This document shows positions 34,801 through 43,421 of a stretch of 64,000 bases of DNA, piece by piece; the first letter of the stretch is position 1; each line of letters opens with the position of its first letter. The translations under genes were made by a program, and so were the position numbers. The DNA comes from Bacteroidota bacterium (GTDB lineage: Bacteria; Bacteroidota; Bacteroidia; J057; JADKCL01). Below the pieces are notes generated by a model. The model worked only from the letters and a program-made list of their open reading frames with translations, was not told where the DNA came from and did no database searches. The DNA lies in the NCBI GenBank assembly GCA_016718825.1, contig JADKCL010000012.1:1-64000 (forward strand), written 5' to 3'.

Positions 34801-36440
34801 GCAACTTTGTATTCACTTCGAAATCCTTGGCCACTAGCCGTACCAGCGTCATCAACTAAGTGCTCCAAACTACGCTTCCCATAGTAATCTGACTCATTAT
34901 CCCAATTACGATTTGAATTGTCAACGATCATGGAAAATGCTTGTACCCAACCTTCATTCCAAGCAAGTCTTGGATTTGACATACAGGGAAAACAATGCCC
35001 TGGAGCAGTTTGGCTCAATGGCTCCGTAAAGCATTTGCCTTGGAGCTGCCACATGACAAAATGTCCAAATTCATGCCATGGTGTATTTTCAGTTGTGCCG
35101 CCAGTATGGTGGAGCAAAATATTTGGTTCTGGACGGTTGATCAAATAGTACACGACACCAACAGTTGAACCAATAATTGCCGCCGTGGCTACTTGAGCTG
35201 CCTGAATCATCGGAAAGCCACAATAGGTATTGGGGATAAATCTGCAACTAGTCACATTTACTTCGGCTCTGATCACCAATCCATTTTCGAGTGTAACACC
35301 AGAATTTGTATTCACGTAGCGATAGGCCATTTGGGCAAGGTGTACAGCCCTGAATGATCCGCGATACACCATCAACTGCCCAAAATTGAGAGGGCTCATA
35401 ACATTTCCATTGTTATAAGCCCAATCGACCGGTTGAGTGTCCTTGAAGCTTACAAGCCCATATACGATTGCTGTTTTTCCTTTGATGTCATATTCCTCAT
35501 TTTCCGCGACAATTCGTACCTTGATTTCGAGTTCGTTACCTTCCAATGCCTGGCAGGTATTGATGGTTTTTGTAAAGTAGCCATTCGCGTCCGTGACCGA
35601 ATCCCCAAGCATATTGCTAAAAATCGGTCCATCGTCCTCCCAAATCTGAACCTTCAGACCTTCCAATGGGAGCAGTGTGTCTCCTTCTTTATATACAAAC
35701 AAAAAGGGAGAAAGCACTTGACCGGTGATCGTCCCCAAGTAGCGTCTAAATCCAGGCCCACAATTGTCCCATCTGCTCAAGCTGTCAGGGGCATTGACGT
35801 CTGTCGTGTCAAGTACCAATGTATCAGGGTGAGTTGCAAGCATCGGTATGGCATAGGCAAGGCCTTCCATGTGGATCGATTGGAAATTTTCCTGCCAATC
35901 CTCTGTTGGCTCATACTCTGACGGAATATTTGAAACTGGGATGGAATCTTCATAGATATAGACGCGAGTTGGTGAGGACGAGTTAGGAAAATACCAAGTT
36001 CGAGGTAGGTTGATAAAATCGGCAAACGACCAAATCTCCACCGTATTGTAAGGTGTAAAGTAAATACAGGAGATTGTTGTGACAAAGTCTTCCGTCTCAG
36101 GACTTGTCAAAACAACAAATGTCATCTGAATTGGATAAAAAGGCAATGCCGATGTCGGATATTGAAACAACAACGTTTTTCTGACGGTATCATCGGCTGC
36201 CATGGCAATCACATTCATTTCTGCGGGATTGAGGAGCGTCCAATCTTCAGGAAGGTCAAGAGCATAAGCAGAATCCACCAATATGGAATCGAATGCAACC
36301 AACTCAAATTCAATCTGCAAAAAACCATCGATGGAATCCTTTTCGTAAGAAATGGCTCTAATAAAAAGGGGGGTAGAATTGTTTGCAATTCCTAGGAAAC
36401 AAAAGAAGAGTATACCAATGAAAACGGCTGTTTTTTTCAT
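31887..36440 (-). CDS. Very large secreted protein with HExxH protease motif, beta-helix and T9SS sorting domain
   Basis: The 1517-residue product has an N-terminal signal segment (FIGILFFCFLGIANNS). Around residue 260-330 there is a carboxypeptidase-regulatory-like/transthyretin-type segment (VTDANGYFTKTINTC). At about residue 455 the sequence PWHEFGHFVMWQLQ gives an HExxH zinc motif, followed about 40 residues later by AWNEGWVQAFS, which could supply the third ligand as in gluzincin-like enzymes. From about 780 to 1200 there are short repeats of a parallel beta-helix (for example HLNLHDGTIRMGPGASI). The last 80 residues form a T9SS type A domain (YPSPANEVVWVNI, GIYIIRFQSGDKSVSQ, KLIVN end). 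The likely role is a cell-surface or released metalloprotease/adhesin; the substrate is unknown. Confidence 0.8.
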   Translation of the reverse strand: MKKTAVFIGILFFCFLGIANNSTPLFIRAISYEKDSIDGFLQIEFELVAFDSILVDSAYALDLPEDWTLLNPAEMNVIAMAADDTVRKTLLFQYPTSALPFYPIQMTFVVLTSPETEDFVTTISCIYFTPYNTVEIWSFADFINLPRTWYFPNSSSPTRVYIYEDSIPVSNIPSEYEPTEDWQENFQSIHMEGLAYAIPMLATHPDTLVLDTTDVNAPDSLSRWDNCGPGFRRYLGTITGQVLSPFLFVYKEGDTLLPLEGLKVQIWEDDGPIFSNMLGDSVTDANGYFTKTINTCQALEGNELEIKVRIVAENEEYDIKGKTAIVYGLVSFKDTQPVDWAYNNGNVMSPLNFGQLMVYRGSFRAVHLAQMAYRYVNTNSGVTLENGLVIRAEVNVTSCRFIPNTYCGFPMIQAAQVATAAIIGSTVGVVYYLINRPEPNILLHHTGGTTENTPWHEFGHFVMWQLQGKCFTEPLSQTAPGHCFPCMSNPRLAWNEGWVQAFSMIVDNSNRNWDNESDYYGKRSLEHLVDDAGTASGQGFRSEYKVACAVFDLWDGADKFSNWTVPPTSNQYNDRNPTSIPHLWANDKEDKVSLSFEDICLAIIEGDNNAPNNQIESIQGFYKNIIRWRGCEDRAKIREVFDQNRVVGHVENFPNGNYDGFSGDEIQGIENYSYSGTLWSMLFEHERDIKSLYAFPYHDYNLATATQNGSTYLSDPIHISGGTSLFFNKNLPFKFQYGNYSTDRPASNSTMQADLCGELTVLVDDGGNVVIGDQAVAMHADVALNHGSTMILGGPNASNSGHLLINNHSRLKIESGANLILDVGAEIELAGNDAVLEIDGNLILKDNAVFTFTGSGHVVWGNSNAGPNITCGANTGIALQGSSKSDPILYVKPGAHIQPETSLAHLNLHDGTIRMGPGASISTADAAFILDNLHVALDGTVGKHNGIYVHGQAIHEIRDVEVSGAFKGITAYQMWNQGSILQLMNCEFHDCEVGLQVHTRGVNMISCDFQNNTIGYQQDAASVLSRVQMCSFENNEQGIEFKSTGGDLYFHASESDFNVYGLRFSGPGSLYSKCSSTSNNSEAGIVVAFGARLMLNDALYSAGSQHVSVGNKYSVAALFPRLIDLYFGKNDLVPNQLNANRDIYGYMALPGTTSATLKALRNHWNTTGSATGIAPSYNTDYLVANLNNGQLYPVYFDDTNPAAAPSCAYSNTGLPGSTLRSCGECGTITTKSFVDIPLDSAMRKAIGYLELVDSTQNDLTALELFEEIAGAFPNEPTEEEQYLNGLLMSLSKTAFNGACASGKISTLESINSISNDSNIIAIQTILSAQLYDDAVSTFLQSLDEAMFKHTQGFMDTTLTRLDSLISMSMSGFQSYLDYADCYVEAEANAMNLVFERDEFDSQVATCETNKWHESDLLNDGSLERFAASLENRITMLAYPSPANEVVWVNIQNADPNAIAALALWDAQGRNLQIPIRQQFGSATSPCFVLDTRMLSAGIYIIRFQSGDKSVSQKLIVN

Positions 36441-36477
36441 ATTGCTTGAATTTTATGGACTAAATAATAGCTGAAAC

Positions 36478-37119
36478 CTACCGATTGATATGATACCGCA
36501 CCAAATTCCAAACAGTGCCATCCAAAATCGACCTTCGGATCACCCCGATATCCTTTGCCCATACCACATTGTATGTGTATTCGGCGGCAGAAGGCGGATC
36601 GGTCGCAACTTCGATGACATCATGGTAAACAACACCCCGAATTTCCAAACTGTCATATCGTCCAACAACTTTAGTGGCAGGGTAAACAAAAGTAGTATTA
36701 AGACCGCGAGTATCCCAGAACAATACATGGTCCGACTCCTCCACCGTAGAATCAGAATAATATTCAAACATATCTGAAAGGGTATGACTTCCATCTGATC
36801 CAGCTAGCCAAGCATTTGTTGATTGAAACCGTCTTCTACCGCGGATGGTAAGTGCTAAAGTATAATTTTCCCAATTGTATCCCTCTTCACTGTCTTCGTA
36901 GATTTGAGTGCCAGCATGCGAGGCATAAACTGAATCAAAATCCCCCGTAGAATCCCCCTCCTCGTAAATCCAATAGCTGTCATTTGGAAACCAGCAATAG
37001 CGCAGCATCTCCTTGCTTACATAATAGGTGGGGATGGGCTCACGCTCTTTACAGCCCATTGCCAAGAAGAGGATCAAGAAAAAGAGGAATGTGAAGAGGC
37101 TGCGCATTTTGTACTTCAA
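36478..37119 (-). CDS. Putative lipoprotein of unknown function
   Basis: This 213-residue protein has a lipoprotein signal peptide with lipobox LFLAMGC (Cys at about 23), after which KEREPIPTYY begins the mature chain. The rest is strand-rich with many aromatic and acidic residues (YCWFPNDSYWIYEEGD, WENYTLALTIRGRR, YTYNVVWAKDIGVIRRS). A family of T9SS-neighbour lipoproteins with this WxxxxD-YWxY pattern seems to exist in Bacteroidota, but I cannot name it. The big secreted protein at 31887-36440 begins 37 bases downstream, so they are likely co-transcribed. The 35-bp repeat lies about 75 bases upstream. Confidence 0.7.
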   Translation of the reverse strand: MKYKMRSLFTFLFFLILFLAMGCKEREPIPTYYVSKEMLRYCWFPNDSYWIYEEGDSTGDFDSVYASHAGTQIYEDSEEGYNWENYTLALTIRGRRRFQSTNAWLAGSDGSHTLSDMFEYYSDSTVEESDHVLFWDTRGLNTTFVYPATKVVGRYDSLEIRGVVYHDVIEVATDPPSAAEYTYNVVWAKDIGVIRRSILDGTVWNLVRYHINR

Positions 37120-37192
37120 GTTTCAGTTTGAGGAAGATAGAGGATGAAAATGACATTTCCAAACTATCTGATGCTTTTTCTTGGGTTGAGCT

Positions 37193-37227
37193 GGCAAATG
37201 TAATGCCAATTTTGGGGAATTGGAAAG
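37193..37227 (-). promoter_or_regulatory. 35-bp repeat copy 2: palindrome plus TACATTTG box upstream of the lipoprotein gene
   Basis: Identical to 31743-31777 over 35 bases, with weaker similarity extending into the flank (a T-rich run and CTTGG). The TACATTTG box corresponds to forward 37195-37202 and would place a start site about 70 bases before the lipoprotein ATG at 37119. Confidence 0.5.
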
Positions 37228-37258
37228 GCGGGGCGATTTGGACAAATCACAAAACAGA

Positions 37259-38758
37259 TCAGTACTTGACGATCTTCTTTTTCCCATTCTGATCGCGGGT
37301 AATCCATTTTCCAATGCGCTTGCCATCCACATATGTTCCCTGCTCCTTGACTTTGCCGCTTGGGTAAAAGCTGCCATAATCCCCCGTATAGACTTGGCGG
37401 CCATTGCACTCACCATATTCGGCAAGCTTGCCGTCCGCATACCACTTCCAGTACTTACCCTCCAACTTGCCTTCAAAATAGCTGTAGGAGGTGAGCGTAG
37501 TTCCGTTTTCAGCGTACGTATGCCAGATGCCTTTTTTTCTCTCGAAAGCGGTGTATTCGCCCTGTTCGGCCAAATTTCCGTTGGGGTGCCAGACTTTCCA
37601 CACCCCGAAAGGTTCGTTTTTATAATAGCCAATCTCCGAACGCTGCTTTCCGTCTTCGAAGTACTCCTTCCAAACGCCGGACTTCAGGGTGTCAGACTCA
37701 TAAACGCCATCTGCGCTGACTTTTCCATCCGGGAAATAAGTCGTGGCGCGACCCGACCTCACACCGGATTCGAAAAAGGCGATTGACCTGATGACGCCGG
37801 TGTCATAGTAGGTAGAACAGGCACCTTGCCATCGAGACTTGCCATTCATCCAACCTTGCTCCTTCAATCCCCCCTTCTCATCAAACACTTTGAAAGATGC
37901 CGCAGTCTTTGGAACACCAGTATACCCATAAACCATTTGCGTTTCGATCGTTCCGTTTTCATGGTAGGTTTTCCATTCTCCATCCCAATGACCATCACTG
38001 TCAAAGCTCCCCTCCGCCTTCAATTTCCCATTGGGGTGCCATTCTTGGTAAGGGCCAACGTTTTTTCCATCGACGTAGGATTCTTGGATTTTGAGATTGC
38101 CATTCTCAAAATACTGCTTCCATTCGCCAGACTGTTGATTGTTCTTATAGTCACCAACGAGCTTTTGTTGGCCATTGCTCTCGTAAAATGCCTCATAGCG
38201 GCCATTTTTGATCCCTTCCTGATCGTAGCGAATGATTTCATGAACCTTCTTCCCGGGGTAATACCTTGTCCAAGTGCCCACTTTTTTCCCGCAAATGGCA
38301 GGTCCTTCTTCTGTCTCGCCGAATCCGCTGTTGCGTTGGATGGATTCCTTGGCGTACTCAAATTCCAGAAACTTGACCCGCTTTCCAGCGACAAAATGAC
38401 TTTTTGCCTGTCCATTGATCGTCATTGAGGATTTAGCTTCCAGGACTTTGAATTCAACAACGCCGCTGTTGCAAGACAGAACTTCCACCTCCGCAATCAC
38501 AAGCCAACCACTGACTTTGCCACCAAACAGCTCGGTTTCAAAATATTTCTGCAATTCGCCGCGGTCATATTGCTTGGGCGAAACCTCTCCGGGTGCCAAA
38601 GTCATCTTGGGCTTGGTGCTCGAGGCATTGACCAAGGTACCCTCGATTTCCCTGACAGGATCCTTGCTACATTTGACGCTACCGGGCGTTTCGGACTGCG
38701 CAAAAAGCGACACAGGCAACCAAAGGGCAAGCAAAAGGAGCTGAATATGTTGTTTCAT
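37259..38758 (-). CDS. Secreted YwqK/MORN-like repeat protein
   Basis: The 499-residue protein has a signal peptide (LLLLALWLPVSLFAQS). From about residue 160 to the end it consists of roughly a dozen and a half tandem units of about 20-24 residues with the pattern W-x-x-Y-x-x-N-G-x-L-x-x-x-G-x-Y-x-x-G (for example EWHPNGKLKAEGSF, KTYHENGTIETQMVY, WKWYADGKLAEYGE). This is the MORN_2/YwqK repeat. Despite the annotation antitoxin YwqK used for relatives, the role of exported repeats like these is not established; surface or envelope binding is plausible. No second toxin gene adjoins it. Confidence 0.82.
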   Translation of the reverse strand: MKQHIQLLLLALWLPVSLFAQSETPGSVKCSKDPVREIEGTLVNASSTKPKMTLAPGEVSPKQYDRGELQKYFETELFGGKVSGWLVIAEVEVLSCNSGVVEFKVLEAKSSMTINGQAKSHFVAGKRVKFLEFEYAKESIQRNSGFGETEEGPAICGKKVGTWTRYYPGKKVHEIIRYDQEGIKNGRYEAFYESNGQQKLVGDYKNNQQSGEWKQYFENGNLKIQESYVDGKNVGPYQEWHPNGKLKAEGSFDSDGHWDGEWKTYHENGTIETQMVYGYTGVPKTAASFKVFDEKGGLKEQGWMNGKSRWQGACSTYYDTGVIRSIAFFESGVRSGRATTYFPDGKVSADGVYESDTLKSGVWKEYFEDGKQRSEIGYYKNEPFGVWKVWHPNGNLAEQGEYTAFERKKGIWHTYAENGTTLTSYSYFEGKLEGKYWKWYADGKLAEYGECNGRQVYTGDYGSFYPSGKVKEQGTYVDGKRIGKWITRDQNGKKKIVKY

Positions 38759-38891
38759 ATCGGAGTTGTTGGGCTAAAGTTCTGAAGAATAGGATGATTT
38801 GGCAACTTTTCAGGTCTGGAATTGGGGTGATGCCTTAGTTATAGTTTTCGCAAAAAGAGTGGCTTAGCACGTATTTTGACAGCCTATAACA

Positions 38892-38920
38892 CAAAGAAAG
38901 CCCCTGACGGGGCTTCCTTT
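38892..38920 (-). terminator. Terminator of tRNA-Phe
   Basis: AAGCCCC (38898-38904) and GGGGCTT (38909-38915) form a seven-base stem with a TGAC loop. On the minus strand it lies ten bases after the tRNA 3' end and is followed by TCTTTGT. The plus-strand side also carries a T-rich run, so it could act both ways. Confidence 0.7.
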
Positions 38921-38924
38921 TTCG

Positions 38925-38997
38925 TGGTGTGGGGCGGGATCGAACCGCCGACACATAGATTTTCAGTCTATTGCTCTACCGACTGAGCTACCGCACC
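38925..38997 (-). tRNA. tRNA-Phe (GAA)
   Basis: The minus strand gives a 73-base cloverleaf with D-arm AGCTCAGTCGGTAGAGC, anticodon loop CTGAAAA within a TAGA/TCTA stem, and T-arm GGCGG-TTCGATC-CCGCC. The anticodon GAA makes it tRNA-Phe. The acceptor strands GGTGCGG and CCACACC pair except at the fifth position (C against A), which is unusual. CCA is not encoded; a terminator hairpin follows. Confidence 0.93.
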
Positions 38998-39132
38998 ATC
39001 ATCTGCCGCCAACAATGTTAGTGACAAAATGGGAATGCAAATTTAGGCAGGTTTGTGGATATTCCAAGCGAATTTTGATTTTTTTCTTGGAGCTTCTTGG
39101 TATAAGTTTGCTCAAAGCGTGAAATCCGAGGT

Positions 39133-40488
39133 ATGGAATACATCGACAACATCATTTTCGCCGTTTTGACGGTCGCAGCATTTGGCTTTTTTGGCTTCCA
39201 ATTCAATAAAATTTGGAAAAGCATCTCCCTAGGGCTGCCCCAAAATCGCAAAGATCGCATGGGCGAACGCGCACAGCGCATGCTGCTCGTGGCCTTTGGA
39301 CAGCAAAAAATGTTTAAAAAGCCGCTGCCCGCTGTCTTGCACGGCTTCATCTATGTCGGCTTCCTCGTCATCAACATCGAATTGCTCGAAATCCTCGTGG
39401 ACGGCATTTTCGGGACCCATCGATTTCTGAGTTTCCTCGGACCGGGTTACGATGCGCTCATGGCAACGAATGAAATTCTTGGCCTGCTCGTCATCATCGC
39501 CTGCGTGATGCTGCTCTACCGCCGCAACGTCATGAAAGTGAAACGCTTCTCCGGTGTCGAAATGAGCCGTTGGCCAAGACTGGATGCCAATATCATCCTG
39601 ATCACCGAAATCGTGCTCATGACTTTCCTGTTCACGTTCAATACGGTCGAAGTCAAGCACATCCAAGACCTTGGACCTTTGGCTGCAGGCATGCAGCATG
39701 GCGTTTTCCCGGTCAGCAGCATGCTTGCCAGCATTTGGCCTGATGCCTTGACCACCGAATTTGTCATGATGGCAGGCTGGTGGGGCCACATCATCGGCAT
39801 TTACTTGCTGCTGAATTACATTCCCCGCTCCAAGCACTTCCACATCATCATGGCTTTCCCGAATGTCTATTCGAGCAAGCTCGAGCCCAAGGGCAAGCTG
39901 GACAATGTCGAATTCATCACCCGCGAGGTGAAAGCGATGATGGATCCGAGCGCAGCAAGCGATCCCGGCGACGGCACGATCCCCCGTTTTGGCGCCCGCG
40001 ACGTGATCGACCTGCCCTGGACCAACCTGATGAATGCCTACGCCTGCACGGAATGTGGACGTTGTACTGACGTTTGCCCCGCGAATATCACCGGGAAAAA
40101 ACTTTCGCCGCGCAAGATCATCATGGACACGCGCGACCGCATGGAGGAATTGCAACGTCAAAATCTCCTCACGCCCGACGCCGTCAAAGCCAATGCCGAG
40201 GAAACCAAACGCACGTTGCTCAACGACTTCATCTCCGCCGAGGAACTCTGGGCTTGCACCACTTGCAATGCCTGCACCGAGGCTTGCCCGGTCAACATTG
40301 ACCATGTCTCCACCATCGTCTCGATGCGTCAATGCCTCGTGATGGAGGATTCCAAGGCGCCACAGGAGCTGAACATCATGCTCACCAATATCCAAAACAA
40401 CGGCGCACCTTGGGCGATGAGCGCAAGCAGCCGGTTCGATTGGGCACGTGACGTGGAAATGCCGGGTCACCTCGTCGCGCAAAACTAG
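39133..40488 (+). CDS. Membrane (Fe-S)-binding oxidoreductase subunit (HdrE/NarI-like plus ferredoxin domain)
   Basis: The 451-residue protein has an N-terminal membrane part with about five helices (IIFAVLTVAAFGFFGF, GFIYVGFLVINIELLEIL, LGLLVIIACVMLLY, LITEIVLMTFLFTFN, HIIGIYLLLNYI) and a C-terminal domain with two 4Fe-4S clusters, CTECGRCTDVCP and CTTCNACTEACP. The arrangement is that of the membrane subunit of heterodisulfide-reductase-like or glycolate-oxidase-like electron-transfer modules, which hand electrons between a cytochrome or quinone site and a CCG-domain protein. The CCG partner is at 42537, two genes further on the same strand. The electron donor and acceptor are not shown by the sequence. 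Confidence 0.85.
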   Translation: MEYIDNIIFAVLTVAAFGFFGFQFNKIWKSISLGLPQNRKDRMGERAQRMLLVAFGQQKMFKKPLPAVLHGFIYVGFLVINIELLEILVDGIFGTHRFLSFLGPGYDALMATNEILGLLVIIACVMLLYRRNVMKVKRFSGVEMSRWPRLDANIILITEIVLMTFLFTFNTVEVKHIQDLGPLAAGMQHGVFPVSSMLASIWPDALTTEFVMMAGWWGHIIGIYLLLNYIPRSKHFHIIMAFPNVYSSKLEPKGKLDNVEFITREVKAMMDPSAASDPGDGTIPRFGARDVIDLPWTNLMNAYACTECGRCTDVCPANITGKKLSPRKIIMDTRDRMEELQRQNLLTPDAVKANAEETKRTLLNDFISAEELWACTTCNACTEACPVNIDHVSTIVSMRQCLVMEDSKAPQELNIMLTNIQNNGAPWAMSASSRFDWARDVEMPGHLVAQN

Positions 40489-40515
40489 GGATAGACTCCT
40501 CAAAACCACTTCGAT

Positions 40516-42447
40516 GTGAAATCCAATTCGCCGCTGCACACCGTCCTTCTTGCCCTCAGTGTGGCAATGTTGGTGCTGTTGGGCGTGGCTTGGATGTACC
40601 CCGTTCATCTCTGGGGGCTGAATTTCATTTCCTACGCCCCGCTGATTTACCTCTTGGCGGTATTGCCGATCGCGGTCGCCTTGGCATGGCCCGGATGGAG
40701 CAAATTCAAATTCCCTTCGAATCAAATCCCTCGCTGGGTCTGGTCCTTGGTCGCGGCTGTGGGCATGTGGGCGATGTTTTTCTTCTATTACATCGACACG
40801 GAACTGTATGGCGACGCCCTGCTCAACATCAAAGTGCTTTCAGACGGAGGCGATTGGGCGAAGCGTTACCATGTCATCAGCGGATCGACCTTCAACATTT
40901 TCACCCCCAAAAACGGCGAACAATTCACTTTCAGCATCGTCAAGGGCCTTTCGCGGCTCACGGGCCTGAGCATGTGGGCGACGTTTCGGGGATACGCCTC
41001 AGTGCTTGGGGCGGTTTGGGTTTTCATTTGGATGCAATTCGTGCAGCGGAAGATCCAAAACAAGGGAATACAAATGCTGGCGGCATTGCTGGGCATTTTT
41101 TCGGGGATGACGATGACGTTTTATGCGATGCCCGAGGTGTATGCGCCTCCCCTCCTATTTTTTACGGGTTACCTCATCTGCCTTGTCGAATTTCTGGAAA
41201 CGGGCAAGAAAAAGTGGCTGGTGCTCCTGTTTCCGTTGCTGTTGATGGCGATTCGCACCCATTCGTCGGGATTTGCATTGGCGCCTTCGTTGGTTTATGC
41301 GCTGTTGGTGGCAGCAGTCGGCGAAAAGGAGAATTTGCAGAAATGGACAAGCTGGCGCAGAGCGGGTTGGATGATTCCTGCAGTATTTTTGGCCATCGGT
41401 TTAGCCGGATACCTGACCGTTTTCAAAGCCGGCGACGACAGCGTCAAGGTAATTCCAACGGCAGGGAATATGTTTTTGACGCCCTTCGGAGGTTCCAACC
41501 CTGACGACGCCTATTACTTGTTCGGGTTTTGGCATGCCTGGGACTTCGTACAGGAATTGTTGTTTTGTTCGGCTGCCGGATGCGTGATTTTTTTGGCATT
41601 TCTGCTGGCTCCGGGGCGAAAGGTCTATTGGACGGGAAAGCCGATGGTCGGCCTCGGCATTGCGACGGTCATGTTGCTGGCGCTGTATTTTGCGATTGAT
41701 CCGCATGTGACCCTGCCGCGGGATTGGGATCTTTTCAGTCTGGTTTTCCCGCCCATTTTGGTGACTTGCATTGTCTTGATGGCAAAAGCCGAGGAGAAAT
41801 TGGCCGAATCTTGGCTGCGCCAAAGCTTGCTTTTGTTGCTGATCGGGCTGCAGTTCTCATTTTTCCTCGTCAATCACGACAAAAAGCGTGTCCATGACCG
41901 GCAATTGGACGTCGCGCAGCATGTTTTTGCCAGCAACGAACCGGGAGGCGCATTCCTCATCAAACATACCTTGGATGCCTATCCAACGTCGCCTCAGGAG
42001 CGCGTGGCGATGCTGGAAAAGCAATTGAAGGTGCTTGCACCCTACGAAAACGCTGTCACCAATACAGATTTTGCCTTCATTTACCAGTATGGCGGAATCC
42101 TTTGCTTCGAAATGAAAGACTTCCAAAAAGCACGCAATTTTTATTTGGAAGCCGACAAACGCCTTCCGGAGCAGGTTGGAACCTACGAGGACTTGGCAGT
42201 CGTCGAATTCAACCTCGGCAGTTATGACCGCGCCCTGTACTTCGCCAATCTCGCCATGCGCTTCCAAAGCAAACATTCCGCGAACTGGGTGCTTGCGTTT
42301 ACGGCTGCCCGAAGGATCGGCAATGAGCCTTTGGCATTGCAAATCGGAATCGACTACCTTCAGAAATACGGGGATCCGAATGGTATTCGGCCGGAAATCG
42401 AGGCGCTTGCCGGAAAATTGAATGTCCAACCGGGCAATTCGCAGTGA
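40516..42447 (+). CDS. Polytopic membrane protein with C-terminal TPR-like region
   Basis: The 643-residue protein starts at a GTG (516-518 of its kb) 27 bases after the Fe-S gene; no nearer ATG is in frame. About eleven hydrophobic segments fill residues of about 10-450, with a periplasmic loop containing YIDTELYGDALLNI after the third helix. That Asp/Glu-rich loop near the start recalls GT-C-type glycosyltransferases, but a fingerprint is lacking. Residues of about 530-640 contain TPR-like helical pairs (FQKARNFYLEADKRLPE, YDRALYFANLAMRF). I cannot assign a function. It separates the two halves of an Fe-S module. Confidence 0.7.
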   Translation: MKSNSPLHTVLLALSVAMLVLLGVAWMYPVHLWGLNFISYAPLIYLLAVLPIAVALAWPGWSKFKFPSNQIPRWVWSLVAAVGMWAMFFFYYIDTELYGDALLNIKVLSDGGDWAKRYHVISGSTFNIFTPKNGEQFTFSIVKGLSRLTGLSMWATFRGYASVLGAVWVFIWMQFVQRKIQNKGIQMLAALLGIFSGMTMTFYAMPEVYAPPLLFFTGYLICLVEFLETGKKKWLVLLFPLLLMAIRTHSSGFALAPSLVYALLVAAVGEKENLQKWTSWRRAGWMIPAVFLAIGLAGYLTVFKAGDDSVKVIPTAGNMFLTPFGGSNPDDAYYLFGFWHAWDFVQELLFCSAAGCVIFLAFLLAPGRKVYWTGKPMVGLGIATVMLLALYFAIDPHVTLPRDWDLFSLVFPPILVTCIVLMAKAEEKLAESWLRQSLLLLLIGLQFSFFLVNHDKKRVHDRQLDVAQHVFASNEPGGAFLIKHTLDAYPTSPQERVAMLEKQLKVLAPYENAVTNTDFAFIYQYGGILCFEMKDFQKARNFYLEADKRLPEQVGTYEDLAVVEFNLGSYDRALYFANLAMRFQSKHSANWVLAFTAARRIGNEPLALQIGIDYLQKYGDPNGIRPEIEALAGKLNVQPGNSQ

Positions 42448-42536
42448 GACAAGCCAAAATAGTTTGTGGTAAAAGCAGCAACAATGTACTTTTGAAACGC
42501 GGAGGCTCACATCCCGATCAAAGCAAAAAATAGAAT

Positions 42537-43355
42537 ATGAGCGAGGAAACAAAAAATATGGTCAAGGTTCAGGTTCCCACGATGGCAGACATGGTCGCGC
42601 AGGGAAAAACGCCTGAAATTCTCTTTTGGGTGGGATGTGCCGGCTCCTTTGATCAGCGGTATCAGAAGGTGACCAAGTCATTTGTGCGCATTTTGGAACA
42701 CGTCGGCGTGAGCTATGCTGTTCTCGGTCCGGAAGAATCCTGCACCGGTGATCCTGCCAAGCGCGCAGGCGATGAAATGACCTTCCAAATGCAGGCGCTC
42801 ACCAACATCGCAGTCCTGAACGGCTACGAAATCAAGAAAATCGTGACGGCTTGCCCGCACTGCTTCAATACGCTCAAAAACGAATATCCCAACTTGGGCG
42901 GCAACTACGAAGTGCTGCACCATTCGCAGTTTTTGGAGCAACTCATCGCCTCGGGCAAACTGCAAGTGAACGAAGATGCTGCCTTGATCGAAGGCGGCGT
43001 GACGTTCCACGACAGCTGCTACCTCGGCCGCGCCAATGAAGTCTATGAGGCGCCGCGCAAGGTGATCGAATCGCTCAAAGTTGAGATCCGGGAAATGAAG
43101 CGCAGCCGCACCAATGGCCTTTGCTGTGGCGCAGGCGGCGCACAGATGTTCAAGGAAGCCGAACACGGCAACAAAGAGATCAACATCGAGCGCTCGGAGG
43201 AAGCCTTGGCCACAGGCGCCAAAACCATCGCGGTCGGATGCCCCTTCTGCATGACGATGTTGGGCGACGGCGTCAAAAACAAAAATCAAGAAGACACGGT
43301 CAAAGTGCTCGACATTGCCGAGCTCATTGCAAGTGCCAAGGGGCTGAATCCCTGA
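42537..43355 (+). CDS. CCG-domain Fe-S oxidoreductase (HdrB-like)
   Basis: This 272-residue protein contains two cysteine-rich CCG domains. The first has FWVGCAGSFD at its start, EESCTGDPAKRAG, and ACPHCFNTLKNEYP. The second has FHDSCYLGR, GLCCGAGGAQMF and GCPFCMTML. The CCG domains bind a non-cubane 4Fe-4S cluster in heterodisulfide reductase HdrB and in LutA/GlcF-type proteins. Together with the membrane/ferredoxin protein at 39133 it would make an electron-bifurcating or quinone-linked reductase. It precedes a strong terminator and ends the plus-strand unit. Confidence 0.88.
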   Translation: MSEETKNMVKVQVPTMADMVAQGKTPEILFWVGCAGSFDQRYQKVTKSFVRILEHVGVSYAVLGPEESCTGDPAKRAGDEMTFQMQALTNIAVLNGYEIKKIVTACPHCFNTLKNEYPNLGGNYEVLHHSQFLEQLIASGKLQVNEDAALIEGGVTFHDSCYLGRANEVYEAPRKVIESLKVEIREMKRSRTNGLCCGAGGAQMFKEAEHGNKEINIERSEEALATGAKTIAVGCPFCMTMLGDGVKNKNQEDTVKVLDIAELIASAKGLNP

Positions 43356-43421
43356 ATTGATTGCATTTGGAGCGTCAACCGACCTTCTGAAAGTGCAAAT
43401 TCGCCGCGTTTATACCGGCAT

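Noticed and set aside
37259..38758. Toxin-antitoxin system suggested by the YwqK-type repeats
   Set aside because: The protein has a signal peptide and there is no partner toxin gene beside it, so the antitoxin label for relatives does not apply.
39229..40725. Long minus-strand open frame opposite the Fe-S protein
   Set aside because: The plus-strand frame holds two ferredoxin motifs and membrane helices; the antisense frame has neither a signal nor a motif.
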